A stretch of 7,694 nucleotides of DNA from Pelagibacteraceae bacterium (GCA_002684895.1 NYVZ01000023.1:1-7694), one strand, 5' to 3'; positions 1 to 6,615 are shown, counted from the first letter of the stretch. Notes: generated from the sequence alone by a model not told the origin. Program-made: numbers and translations.

Positions 1-639
1 ATCAATATTATGGTCAATAAATCTCATTTGTTCAAGGCTTCTATTTTTTTCGTTATGAGTTTTCTCCAATTTTACAAATTTAGATAAAGCACTACTCTTG
101 TATCCATAAAGTCCAATGTGATGATAGTAAAATTGTTCATTGGTAATTGACCTGACAAAATCAAAAGCTTTTGAAAATTTATTTTTTTCTAAATTATTTA
201 TCGTGACTGCTTTGACAACATTTTTGTCATTTATTTCATCTTCATTCAATTTGCTTGCAACTGTAGCTACGGGTACGTTTGTATTTGAAATCATAAAATT
301 ATTAATCATATTGATAGTTTCGGGATTTATGTTTGGCATGTCACCCTGCACATTGATTATTATTTCATAATCTAGATTTAGCTTTTCGAATGCTTCATAA
401 ATTCTATCGCTACCAGTACTATGATGTTTCCCTGTGATAATAACATTTCCACCATTTCGCTTTATTTCTTCCTCTATATCCTCATCTGCGGTTGCAACAA
501 ATATATCCTTCACATTTGATTTATTTGCACGTTCCCAGACATGCAGTATCATAGATTTATTATTTATCTTTAATAATGGTTTATTTGGCAGCCTTTTAGC
601 TGCTAAATGACTGGGTATGATTATAGCAGTTTTATTCAT
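1..639 (-). CDS. kdsB: 3-deoxy-manno-octulosonate cytidylyltransferase (CMP-Kdo synthetase), C-terminus cut by window edge
   Basis: The enzyme activates Kdo with CTP to give CMP-Kdo and pyrophosphate in the cytoplasm, supplying Kdo for the lipid A inner core. The 213 visible codons on the minus strand show the family motifs in order: PSHLAAKRLPNKPL at residues 9-22 (nucleotide-binding loop, usually P-A-R-x-x-S-x-R-L-P-x-K-P-L), VATADEDI at 49-56, TGKHHSTGSDRI at 69-80, NVQGDMP at 96-102, HHIGLYGY at 173-180 and SLEQMRF at 201-207. The family is about 245-250 residues long, so roughly 35 C-terminal residues lie beyond position 1. The start is the ATG complementary to 637-639; the next residues begin the usual beta strand directly. 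In other alphaproteobacteria kdsB sits divergent to a cytochrome c gene, as here, often followed by pheA; the latter cannot be checked. Identification is from motifs and is firm. Confidence 0.95.
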   Translation of the reverse strand, partial: MNKTAIIIPSHLAAKRLPNKPLLKINNKSMILHVWERANKSNVKDIFVATADEDIEEEIKRNGGNVIITGKHHSTGSDRIYEAFEKLNLDYEIIINVQGDMPNINPETINMINNFMISNTNVPVATVASKLNEDEINDKNVVKAVTINNLEKNKFSKAFDFVRSITNEQFYYHHIGLYGYKSSALSKFVKLEKTHNEKNRSLEQMRFIDHNID

Positions 640-714
640 CGAGTGCGACAACTGTTACTTTATTTTATACTCTAAATCTCTAAAAAAATAATATATGAAT
701 TTAAATATTAAGAA
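640..714. promoter_or_regulatory. divergent promoter region between kdsB and the cytochrome c gene
   Basis: These 75 bases separate two genes that point away from each other, so both must start transcription here or nearby. On the plus strand TATACT at 666-671 resembles a -10 box, with GCGACA at 645-650 as a poor -35 at 15-base spacing. On the minus strand the same AT-rich stretch reads TATAAA. In DNA this AT-rich such matches are common by chance, so the region is supported by gene orientation rather than by the boxes. No clear operator palindrome is seen. Confidence 0.35.
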
Positions 715-1257
715 ATGGATAGTTTTGAATTTAACAAAATAGCTGCTGCAGTGCTGGTTACTGCTTTACTGTTTATTGGTATCAAGGAAATAGGCAATTT
801 CGTATATAAAGTAGATAAACCAAAAAAATCTGCTTATAAAATTGAAGGAGTTGCAGATAATACTAAAACAACAAATGAAAAAGTCAAAATTGAAGAAAAA
901 TTAGCTTCCATAAAACCTTTGTTAGCCTCAGCATCTATTGAATCTGGTGCTAAAGTATTTAAAAAATGTGCGGCTTGTCACAGTATTGATAAAGGTGGCG
1001 CAAATAAAATAGGGCCAGCTCTGTGGGGTGTTGTAAATCGTAAAATTGGTGGTGTGCAAGGTTTTAAATATTCTACTGCAATGGCTAAATATGGAAAAAA
1101 TTGGTCTTTTGAGGAATTGAATGGCTTTCTTCATAAACCTATGAAATACATTAAAGGAACTAAGATGGGTTTTATTGGTTTAAAAAAAGATAAAGATAGA
1201 GCAAATGTTATTGCTTATATGAATAGTAAAAGCGATACACCTATACCTGTAAAATAA
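715..1257 (+). CDS. cycM: membrane-anchored class I cytochrome c (CycM / cytochrome c552 type)
   Basis: This 180-residue electron carrier is predicted to be tethered to the inner membrane with its heme domain in the periplasm. Residues 8-24 form one hydrophobic helix without a clear signal-peptidase site, so it should act as an uncleaved anchor. A charged, low-complexity linker follows to about residue 70. The heme-binding motif CAACH is at 85-89, after the typical GAKVFKKC approach, and IGPALWGVVNRK at 99-110 matches the mitochondrial/class I fold. Met151 in KGTKMGF is the likely sixth heme ligand, and the C-terminal helix ends in NVIAYMNS. In related bacteria such anchored cytochromes pass electrons from the bc1 complex to the terminal oxidase; that role is inferred from the family. 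The ATG at 715 has only a weak purine stretch upstream. The divergent kdsB neighbour fits alphaproteobacterial gene order. Confidence 0.9.
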   Translation: MDSFEFNKIAAAVLVTALLFIGIKEIGNFVYKVDKPKKSAYKIEGVADNTKTTNEKVKIEEKLASIKPLLASASIESGAKVFKKCAACHSIDKGGANKIGPALWGVVNRKIGGVQGFKYSTAMAKYGKNWSFEELNGFLHKPMKYIKGTKMGFIGLKKDKDRANVIAYMNSKSDTPIPVK

Positions 1258-1276
1258 TTACAACATTATAAAAACC

Positions 1277-1292
1277 TAATAAAATTTTATTA
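1277..1292. repeat. 16-base perfect palindrome abutting the ampG-like start codon
   Basis: TAATAAAATTTTATTA reads the same on both strands and ends on the base before the ATG at 1293, within the 35-base gap after the cytochrome gene. It is made only of A and T. It could be a binding site, a weak hairpin or chance in AT-rich DNA. The symmetry is seen directly; no function is assigned. Confidence 0.45.
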
Positions 1293-2747
1293 ATGATTAA
1301 AGAGTTAAATATATTCTTAAAAAAAGAAAATATACTCATGGCAGGTTTAGGATTTTCTGCTGGTTTACCTATCATGCTTGTTTTTTCTACTTTATCCGTA
1401 TGGTTAGTAAAAGCTGGTATTGAAAGAAGCACTGTTACATTGTTTAGCTGGGCGGGATTTGCTTATTCTTTTAAATTTTTATGGAGTCCTATAGTTGATA
1501 AATTTCAAATTCCATTTTTAAATAAAATCGGACACAGAAAAAGCTGGTTATTTATTACTCAAATTCTAATTCTTCTATCAATTATTTTAGCTTCATACTC
1601 TAACCCACAAGGCAATTTAAAATTTATGGCTTTATCTATTGTTTTAATAGCCTTTTTTAGTGCAACTCAAGATATTGTAATTGACGCATTTAGAATTGAG
1701 TCTGCTCCTGAAAAAAAGCAGGGACCACTTTCATCAATGTATTTAGCGGGGTATAGGGTAGCAATGATTGTTTCTGGTGCTGGTAGCCTTTGGCTGGCAT
1801 CTTATCTGGGTAGCGAAACTTATCAACAAGATGTATGGAAACAAGTTTATCAGATTATAAGTTTGTTTATGTCAGTGGGACTAATATGTACTTTGCTCTC
1901 AAAAGAACCAAATATTAAAAATAAAAATAAAACAAATTGGTTAAACCAAGTAAAGTTTACTTTTTCCACAATATTATCAATTATAATTTTTTTTATTATA
2001 TTTTTTAATTTTCCAAAAATTAATAATTTAAATTATATTTTTATATTTATTTTAAATATAATTAAAATATTATTAAGTTTTATATTCTCTATTTTTGCGC
2101 TTTATATTCTTGAAAAAATTAAATTTTTACCCAAGAAACAGTCTAGAGAGATATTTATTAAGCCTATTACTAATTTTTTTGTTAGATATAAAAAAATTGC
2201 AATAATAATTTTGCTGCTTATAGGCCTTTATAGAATAGCTGACGTTGTAATGGGTGTCATGGCTAATATTTTTTATTTAGAAAAAGGTTACTTAATAAGT
2301 GATATAGCAACATTTTCAAAATTCTTTGGACTTATTGCCACAATTTTTGGTGGTTTTTTTGGTGGAATTTTTGCAATGAAATTTGGAACTTATAAAAGTT
2401 TGCTGATCGGAGCTATAACCGCATCGTTAACAAATGTATTCTTTGCTTTTCTTGCAATTGCTGAAAATAACTTAGTTTATTTAGCTACCATTATTATTGC
2501 TGACAATCTAGCAAGTGGTTTTGCAGGGGCAGCATTTGTAGTTTATTTATCTTCTTTGACATCGATCCGCTTTACCGCCACACAATATGCTCTTTTTAGT
2601 TCTTTGATGCTATTTATACCTAAATTAATTGCAGGATATTCTGGTGCTATTGTTGATGTTCTTAATTACCCAATTTTTTTTATATTTACTGCCATTTTGG
2701 GTCTTCCTGTAATTTTTATAATAATTTATTTAAATAAAGTTAAATAA
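1293..2747 (+). CDS. ampG: AmpG-family MFS permease (muropeptide importer)
   Basis: AmpG carriers bring GlcNAc-anhydroMurNAc peptides from the periplasm into the cytoplasm for peptidoglycan recycling, using the proton gradient. The 484-residue product shows the family landmarks: GLGFSAGLPIMLVFSTLS at 18-35 (first helix), FKFLWSPIVDKF at 60-71, the basic HRKSW loop at 81-85, FSATQDIVIDAFRIE at 122-136, GYRVAMIVSGAGSLWLA at 153-169, and the C-terminal FTATQYALFSSL near 427-438. Residues 222-275 add very hydrophobic segments between the two six-helix halves; E. coli AmpG also has two extra helices there. Length is close to that of E. coli AmpG. The gene begins 35 bases after the cytochrome stop and probably shares its transcript. 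Substrate is inferred from the family; some AmpG-like proteins are uncharacterised, so a different sugar-peptide or related solute is possible. Confidence 0.85.
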   Translation: MIKELNIFLKKENILMAGLGFSAGLPIMLVFSTLSVWLVKAGIERSTVTLFSWAGFAYSFKFLWSPIVDKFQIPFLNKIGHRKSWLFITQILILLSIILASYSNPQGNLKFMALSIVLIAFFSATQDIVIDAFRIESAPEKKQGPLSSMYLAGYRVAMIVSGAGSLWLASYLGSETYQQDVWKQVYQIISLFMSVGLICTLLSKEPNIKNKNKTNWLNQVKFTFSTILSIIIFFIIFFNFPKINNLNYIFIFILNIIKILLSFIFSIFALYILEKIKFLPKKQSREIFIKPITNFFVRYKKIAIIILLLIGLYRIADVVMGVMANIFYLEKGYLISDIATFSKFFGLIATIFGGFFGGIFAMKFGTYKSLLIGAITASLTNVFFAFLAIAENNLVYLATIIIADNLASGFAGAAFVVYLSSLTSIRFTATQYALFSSLMLFIPKLIAGYSGAIVDVLNYPIFFIFTAILGLPVIFIIIYLNKVK

Positions 2748-2769
2748 AATTTTACACAAAGCAATAGCA

Positions 2770-3120
2770 ATGGTACGAACGCGCATGAAGACAATTCAAT
2801 ACGTGTTAATTTTAACATTTTTTTTAGGTTTTGAGTCTCATGCTGAATTCAAAAGTATAACAAAAAAAAAATTCCTAGATACTAATCTTAAAATTTTAGA
2901 AAAGAGATTTGATCAAATAGATACAAATAAAGATCAAAAAATTGATGTTAAAGAGAATAAGGCCTGGAGAAAAAAAGTTTTAAAAGCAAGACAAGAAAGA
3001 ACCAAAAAATTAAAGAAAAAATCTCAAGAATTAGCAAAAAAAATTGATGCTAATAATGATGGTAAAATTACTAAAAAAGAACTTGAAGATTATAAAAAGA
3101 AATTAAAAACTAAAAAATAG
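2770..3120 (+). CDS. small exported EF-hand calcium-binding protein, lysine-rich
   Basis: This product of 116 residues carries two canonical EF-hand loops: DTNKDQKIDVKE at 51-62 and DANNDGKITKKE at 93-104. Both have acidic or amide residues at loop positions 1, 3 and 5, Ile at 8 and Glu at 12, as calcium binding requires. A hydrophobic stretch at residues 11-21 followed by SHA at 23-25 looks like a cleavable signal peptide, so the mature protein should be periplasmic. An in-frame ATG at 2785 (Met6) gives a more typical signal peptide, MKTIQYVLIL onwards, and may be the true start; no Shine-Dalgarno sequence decides between them. The stretch between and after the loops is very rich in Lys, giving a highly basic protein, perhaps helical. 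It lies 22 bases after the ampG-like gene and converges on a TSUP permease gene. Such proteins are common in alphaproteobacteria, but their role is unknown. Confidence 0.8.
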   Translation: MVRTRMKTIQYVLILTFFLGFESHAEFKSITKKKFLDTNLKILEKRFDQIDTNKDQKIDVKENKAWRKKVLKARQERTKKLKKKSQELAKKIDANNDGKITKKELEDYKKKLKTKK

Positions 3121-3126
3121 TTTTTA
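3104..3126. terminator. hairpin spanning both convergent stop codons, candidate bidirectional terminator
   Basis: TAAAAACTA at 3104-3112 pairs perfectly with TAGTTTTTA at 3118-3126 around a loop of five A (3113-3117). The right arm contains the TAG stop of the EF-hand gene (3118-3120) and the left arm, read on the other strand, the TAG stop of the TSUP gene (3110-3112). Each direction ends in a U run. The stem has one G-C pair only, so it is weak; its position exactly between convergent genes is the main support. Confidence 0.4.
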
Positions 3127-3868
3127 TTATTAGCAAAATTCCCATAAAAACTAACATCAAATTAAATAACATTTTAAATATATTTTCACTTATATTTCTT
3201 CTAAGTACCGTTCCTAAATAAACTCCTAATAAAATTGGAATACATGCAATGGACGAAAGAGCTAATATTTTGAAGCTAATTAAATCATACAAAATGAATA
3301 ATAGAAACTGCGTACATGCAAAAAGGAAAAATGTAAGACCCATTAATTGAATAGCTTTATTTTTTGGATATTGCAAAGATTGTAAAAGAAAAATAAATGG
3401 CATTGTGTATATTCCTGAAATTCCAGTAACTGTTCCTGTTAAACCACCAATAAAAATTTGATAATATTTAGATTTATAATTTTTAAATTTAATTTCGTAT
3501 TTAAGTAGTCCTAAAAAAGAATTATAAATTAATACTATTGCCAAAATAAGTAAAATTGTATCTGATTTTAATAGAAGTAAAAAATAAAACCCAAGAAATA
3601 CCGTTGGTACAGCTGAAATTTGAAAAATCTTGGTATCATCTATAATTTGTTTTAAATGCTTACCATTCAGCATTTGATACAAATTCGTTATTATTACTGG
3701 TAATAAAATAATTGATATAGACTCTTTGATATCAAAAATAAAACTTAAGAGTGTCAAAGTAACTGTAGGCAGCCCCACTCCAATCAAGCCTTTAACGGCA
3801 CCGCCTACTAAAAAAATCAAAATTACCTGTATTAATATTAAATGATCAATGTTTGATATTACTTGCAT
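3110..3868 (-). CDS. TauE/SafE (TSUP) family membrane permease
   Basis: The 252-residue product is almost wholly hydrophobic with about eight predicted membrane helices. It shows the duplicated TSUP motif: GGAVKGLIGVGLPTVTL at 22-38 in the first half and GGLTGTVTGISGIYTMPFIF at 141-160 in the second, followed by PKNKAIQLMGLTFFLF at 168-183. Length is normal for the family. Members move sulfite, sulfoacetate, taurine breakdown products or other small organic anions, mostly outward, in the inner membrane. Nothing here fixes the substrate, since no sulfur-metabolism or organosulfonate gene lies nearby. The first Met, complementary to 3866-3868, gives a short N-terminus before helix one. The gene's last 11 bases overlap the convergent EF-hand gene, and its promoter must lie in or just beyond the 30-base gap shared with the zinc-ribbon gene. 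Confidence 0.88.
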   Translation of the reverse strand: MQVISNIDHLILIQVILIFLVGGAVKGLIGVGLPTVTLTLLSFIFDIKESISIILLPVIITNLYQMLNGKHLKQIIDDTKIFQISAVPTVFLGFYFLLLLKSDTILLILAIVLIYNSFLGLLKYEIKFKNYKSKYYQIFIGGLTGTVTGISGIYTMPFIFLLQSLQYPKNKAIQLMGLTFFLFACTQFLLFILYDLISFKILALSSIACIPILLGVYLGTVLRRNISENIFKMLFNLMLVFMGILLIIKTIF

Positions 3869-3898
3869 TAAATTTTAAATTATAATTAATAAGTTTAT
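3869..3898. promoter_or_regulatory. 30-base divergent gap with overlapping TATAAT boxes on both strands
   Basis: The gap between the TSUP and zinc-ribbon genes has TATAAT at 3881-3886 on the plus strand and TATAAT complementary to 3879-3884 on the minus strand. If used, each would start transcription only about 4-6 bases before its ATG, giving near-leaderless messages. No good -35 box sits at normal spacing: TTGATA at 3853-3858 is too far and TTGCAT at 3863-3868 too close. AT-rich DNA yields such boxes by chance, so support is modest. Confidence 0.3.
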
Positions 3899-4318
3899 AT
3901 GATTATTCAATGCAAATGTAAGAAATACAAGTTTAAAATACCCAAAGATGAGATCATAGTTTCCGGTCATAATGTTAAGTGTGAAATTTGCAATCAGGAA
4001 TGGTCCCTTAAATTAGATACAATAGAATCAAAAAATAGAAAATTAGATATTCTCCAAAATATTAATCCCTCTAAACTAAATATTGGTAATAAAATTAAAT
4101 ATAAAAATACAGATACTAAACTTTTAAAATATACTTTAATATTTTTATTAGTTTTTTTTATAATTTACAAAATTTCAATCAACTTTCAATTTGAAGTTAT
4201 CCAAAAATTTCCAAATACAAAAAATATTTATGAAAGTTTAGAACTTGTAACCGAAATAATTAAATCCTATATTGGATTTTTTAAAGAGATATTGCGTGAA
4301 AAATTCATTAATTTATAG
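3899..4318 (+). CDS. MJ0042-type zinc-ribbon protein with one membrane helix
   Basis: The 139-residue protein begins with a short zinc-ribbon of the MJ0042 type: MIIQCKCKKYKFKIP at 1-15, then VKCEICNQEW at 26-35. Cys5, Cys7, Cys28 and Cys31 are the candidate metal ligands. The first pair is C-x-C rather than the usual C-x-x-C: aligning FKIP with the family's F-R-V-P places the second Cys one residue early. A basic linker leads to a membrane helix at about 76-95, and FPNTKNIYESLEL at 104-116 resembles the W-P-x-A-x-x-L-Y-x-x-x-G-L element that follows the helix in alphaproteobacterial relatives. The N-terminus is probably cytoplasmic. The function of this family is not established. It is the first cistron of a likely three-gene unit, with the MFS gene starting 17 bases after its stop if GTG 4335 is used. 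No Shine-Dalgarno sequence is visible. Confidence 0.72.
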   Translation: MIIQCKCKKYKFKIPKDEIIVSGHNVKCEICNQEWSLKLDTIESKNRKLDILQNINPSKLNIGNKIKYKNTDTKLLKYTLIFLLVFFIIYKISINFQFEVIQKFPNTKNIYESLELVTEIIKSYIGFFKEILREKFINL

Positions 4319-4334
4319 TTTTTTTTTAAACCCA

Positions 4335-5873
4335 GTGTTTCTAGATTTAAAGCAACATTTTAAAATGTCATTTTTGCCACCATTGCTAATCTATCTAGCA
4401 GCAGGTGTATCAAGTATAACAGGAATAGTTGGGATTTTTTTTATAAAAGATTATCTTAACATCTCTGCAGCCTTTCTCGCTGGTCTCGGTTTTTGGGCAG
4501 GGATACCCTGGGCTTTGAAAATGCCATTGGGCCATATGGTTGACCTTATTTGGAATAAAAAAAATATTTTAATTTATATCGGGGCAGCTCTAATCTCTAT
4601 TAGTCTTTTGATAATGTATTTTCTAATTTCTAATACGGATTTAATGGTTCAATACATGTCTGCTGAAAAGTGGTTTGTATTAAGTGTCATTTTATCTCCT
4701 ATTGGTTATGTTCTTCAGGACGTAGTTGCCGATGCAATGACAGTTGAAGCAGTTCCAGAAGTTGACAGAAACAAAAGAAAATATTCTGACAAAGAGATCA
4801 AAGCTATGCATACAACTATGCAAACATTTGGTAGGTTCTCAATTATAGGCGGCACAGTTTTAGTTGCTGCAGCAAATATTTATTTTTTTAGAGATGCTTC
4901 CACTTTAGAAGAACAACAGAAAATTGTGGTGTACTCAAATATTTATCTTTATGCGTTAGCAATACCTTTAATATCAATATCAGGTATTTTTTTATCTAAA
5001 TTTATTTTTAAAAATAAATTAAAGTTTAGTCTAATAAAACCAGATTATACAATAATTTTTGGTAGCTTAATATTTGTGATTTTTGTTGTAACAGTTGGAC
5101 TCCTAAATCACCCAATGTCTCAAGAAATAGTTTTTTTTGGGTCATTAATCATTGTAATTTATTTAATGAAAAATCTGTTAAAAAAGATATCGCCAACAAT
5201 TAAGAATACAATTATTGGAACAGCCATAATTGTATTTATGTTCAGGGCAGTTCCAGGTGTAGGAGCTGGAATGGGTTGGTTTGAAATAGATATCTTAGGT
5301 TTTGACCAACAGTTTTTCTCGTTATTGTCACTTATCAGCTCTCTATTAACAATGACAGGTATAATTATATTTCGTAAATTTATGTATGAAAATACGATAT
5401 CTAAAATAATCATTTATTTATCTTTTTTAAATGCGATTTTGCTACTTCCAAGTCTGGCAATGTATTATGGTTTTCATGAGTGGACTTCAGATATTACTAA
5501 TGAGGTAGTTGATGCTAAGTTTATTGCCCTAATAAATACAGCATTAGAGTCGCCTTTGGGTCAAGTGGCTATGATACCTATGTTAGCCTGGATAGCAAAA
5601 AATGCCCCATCAAATCTCAAGGCAACTTTTTTTGCAGTTTTTGCATCTTTTACAAACTTAGCGTTGAGTGCAAGTAATTTATTTACAAAATATTTAAACC
5701 AAATATTTACCGTTACTCGAGAGGTAAAAGATAAAATCAATCAAAATATATTAATAAATTCAAACTATGATGAGCTTGGTATGCTAATATTTTTTGTTAT
5801 TTTAATTACCTTTTTTTTACCTTACATTTCAATTTTAGTAATACAAAGGACAAGTTTGCAAACTAATGAGTAA
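4335..5873 (+). CDS. MFS transporter related to the BT1 folate-biopterin / AmpG-like group
   Basis: This polytopic inner-membrane carrier (512 residues from the chosen start, about 12-14 helices) has the BT1/AmpG-like signature. Residues 59-70 read WALKMPLGHMVD and 128-138 read LQDVVADAMTV, followed by EAVPEVD; BT1 proteins carry a similar D-V-V-A-D-A element. I chose the GTG at 4335-4337 because it gives a compact N-terminus (MFLDLKQHFKMSFLPPLL) and leaves 17 bases after the upstream stop. The ATG at 4272 would overlap that gene by 47 bases and add 21 residues of unlikely sequence; the ATG at 4365 is the other option. Family members take up folates, pterins, S-adenosylmethionine or, in the AmpG branch, muropeptides. 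The overlap with a cytoplasmic NlpC/P60 peptidase gene favours a wall-peptide substrate, but this is inference. A run of nine T lies just upstream at 4319-4327. Confidence 0.75.
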   Translation: MFLDLKQHFKMSFLPPLLIYLAAGVSSITGIVGIFFIKDYLNISAAFLAGLGFWAGIPWALKMPLGHMVDLIWNKKNILIYIGAALISISLLIMYFLISNTDLMVQYMSAEKWFVLSVILSPIGYVLQDVVADAMTVEAVPEVDRNKRKYSDKEIKAMHTTMQTFGRFSIIGGTVLVAAANIYFFRDASTLEEQQKIVVYSNIYLYALAIPLISISGIFLSKFIFKNKLKFSLIKPDYTIIFGSLIFVIFVVTVGLLNHPMSQEIVFFGSLIIVIYLMKNLLKKISPTIKNTIIGTAIIVFMFRAVPGVGAGMGWFEIDILGFDQQFFSLLSLISSLLTMTGIIIFRKFMYENTISKIIIYLSFLNAILLLPSLAMYYGFHEWTSDITNEVVDAKFIALINTALESPLGQVAMIPMLAWIAKNAPSNLKATFFAVFASFTNLALSASNLFTKYLNQIFTVTREVKDKINQNILINSNYDELGMLIFFVILITFFLPYISILVIQRTSLQTNE

Positions 5874-6615
5874 ATTTTTTTACTGCAAAGCAAAGAAGTC
5901 TACTCTTTTCAAAGAGCCAAGTCTTAAGTCTGAACATTTAAAAGAATTAATCTTTGGTGAAATATTTATTATGTCAGAGGAGTATGAGGACTTTTATTAT
6001 GGCTTTACACAATACGATAGATATTTTGGATATGTCAAAAAATCCAATATGAAAAAAGGTTGCATAAATAATAATTATTTAATTAACACAAATAAGGCTT
6101 ATATATATAAAACGAATAATTTAAGATCTAAAACTAAAAAATTTCTATACTTTAACTCAAAGATTTATATTTCATATATTGGTAAAAATTTATCTCAGAG
6201 TAATATAGGCTGGATTAAAAATTCTGATTTAATATCTTTTAAAAAAATTAAAAATAATAATTTTCTACAAAATATCAAAATATTTCAAAAAACTAAGTAT
6301 TTATGGGGTGGTAATACAAGTGATGGGATAGATTGCTCGGGTCTAGTTCAAGAATTAATGAAAAATAAACTAATTAGCTGCCCACGTGATAGTAAAAAAC
6401 AAGAAATTTTTTTTAAAAAATCAGTTTTCAAAAATCAAATAAAAAGGGGGGATTTGTTATTTTGGAAAGGTCACGTTGCAATTGCTTTAAATAAAACTAA
6501 TTGTATACACGCATATGGTCCATCTAAAAAAGTAGTACGAATGAAAATAAATACTTTGATTGCTAAATTGGCAAAAAAATCTCTAAAATTATCTTCTATC
6601 AAGAGACCTTTTTAA
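5866..6615 (+). CDS. NlpC/P60 cysteine peptidase with N-terminal SH3b-like region, YkfC type, no signal peptide
   Basis: The 249-residue protein has two SH3b-like stretches (about 5-60, ending FGYVKKSN at 54-61, and about 72-122, ending IGWIKNSD) and then a C-terminal NlpC/P60 domain. YLWGG at 145-149 precedes the nucleophile in GIDCSGLVQ (Cys157), with GHVAIA (His203) and HAYG (His215) completing a Cys-His-His triad. Asp156 and Ser176 (in PRDS) sit 1 before and 19 after the nucleophile. As I recall the B. cereus YkfC structure, the equivalents there have the same offsets and hold the free N-terminus of L-Ala, so cleavage of L-Ala-gamma-D-Glu from diaminopimelate peptides is likely. There is no signal peptide, placing it in the cytoplasm, as expected for recycling rather than wall cutting. 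The start ATG overlaps the MFS stop by 8 bases (ATGAGTAA), suggesting translational coupling; AAAGGA at 5845-5850 is too far for a normal ribosome site. Confidence 0.87.
   Translation: MSKFFYCKAKKSTLFKEPSLKSEHLKELIFGEIFIMSEEYEDFYYGFTQYDRYFGYVKKSNMKKGCINNNYLINTNKAYIYKTNNLRSKTKKFLYFNSKIYISYIGKNLSQSNIGWIKNSDLISFKKIKNNNFLQNIKIFQKTKYLWGGNTSDGIDCSGLVQELMKNKLISCPRDSKKQEIFFKKSVFKNQIKRGDLLFWKGHVAIALNKTNCIHAYGPSKKVVRMKINTLIAKLAKKSLKLSSIKRPF

Noticed and set aside
140..370. Plus-strand open frame of 76 codons with a hydrophobic product
   Set aside because: It lies antisense within kdsB, whose motifs are clear on the other strand; the hydrophobicity follows from the complement of AT-rich codons.
928..1134. 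Minus-strand open frame of 68 codons
   Set aside because: It is antisense to the heme-binding part of the cytochrome c gene and resembles no known protein.
1241..1432. Minus-strand open frame of 63 codons spanning the cytochrome-ampG gap
   Set aside because: It overlaps the coding starts of two well supported genes and has no recognisable features.
1950..2110. Extreme AT and homopolymer-rich stretch, considered as a foreign insertion or decayed segment in the ampG-like gene
   Set aside because: The frame stays open and encodes hydrophobic helices between the two halves, where AmpG proteins normally carry extra helices.
4319..4327. Run of nine T, considered as an intrinsic terminator
   Set aside because: No stable hairpin precedes it, and the downstream genes look like part of the same transcript.
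5159..5413. Minus-strand open frame of 84 codons
   Set aside because: It is antisense to membrane helices of the second carrier and has no independent support.
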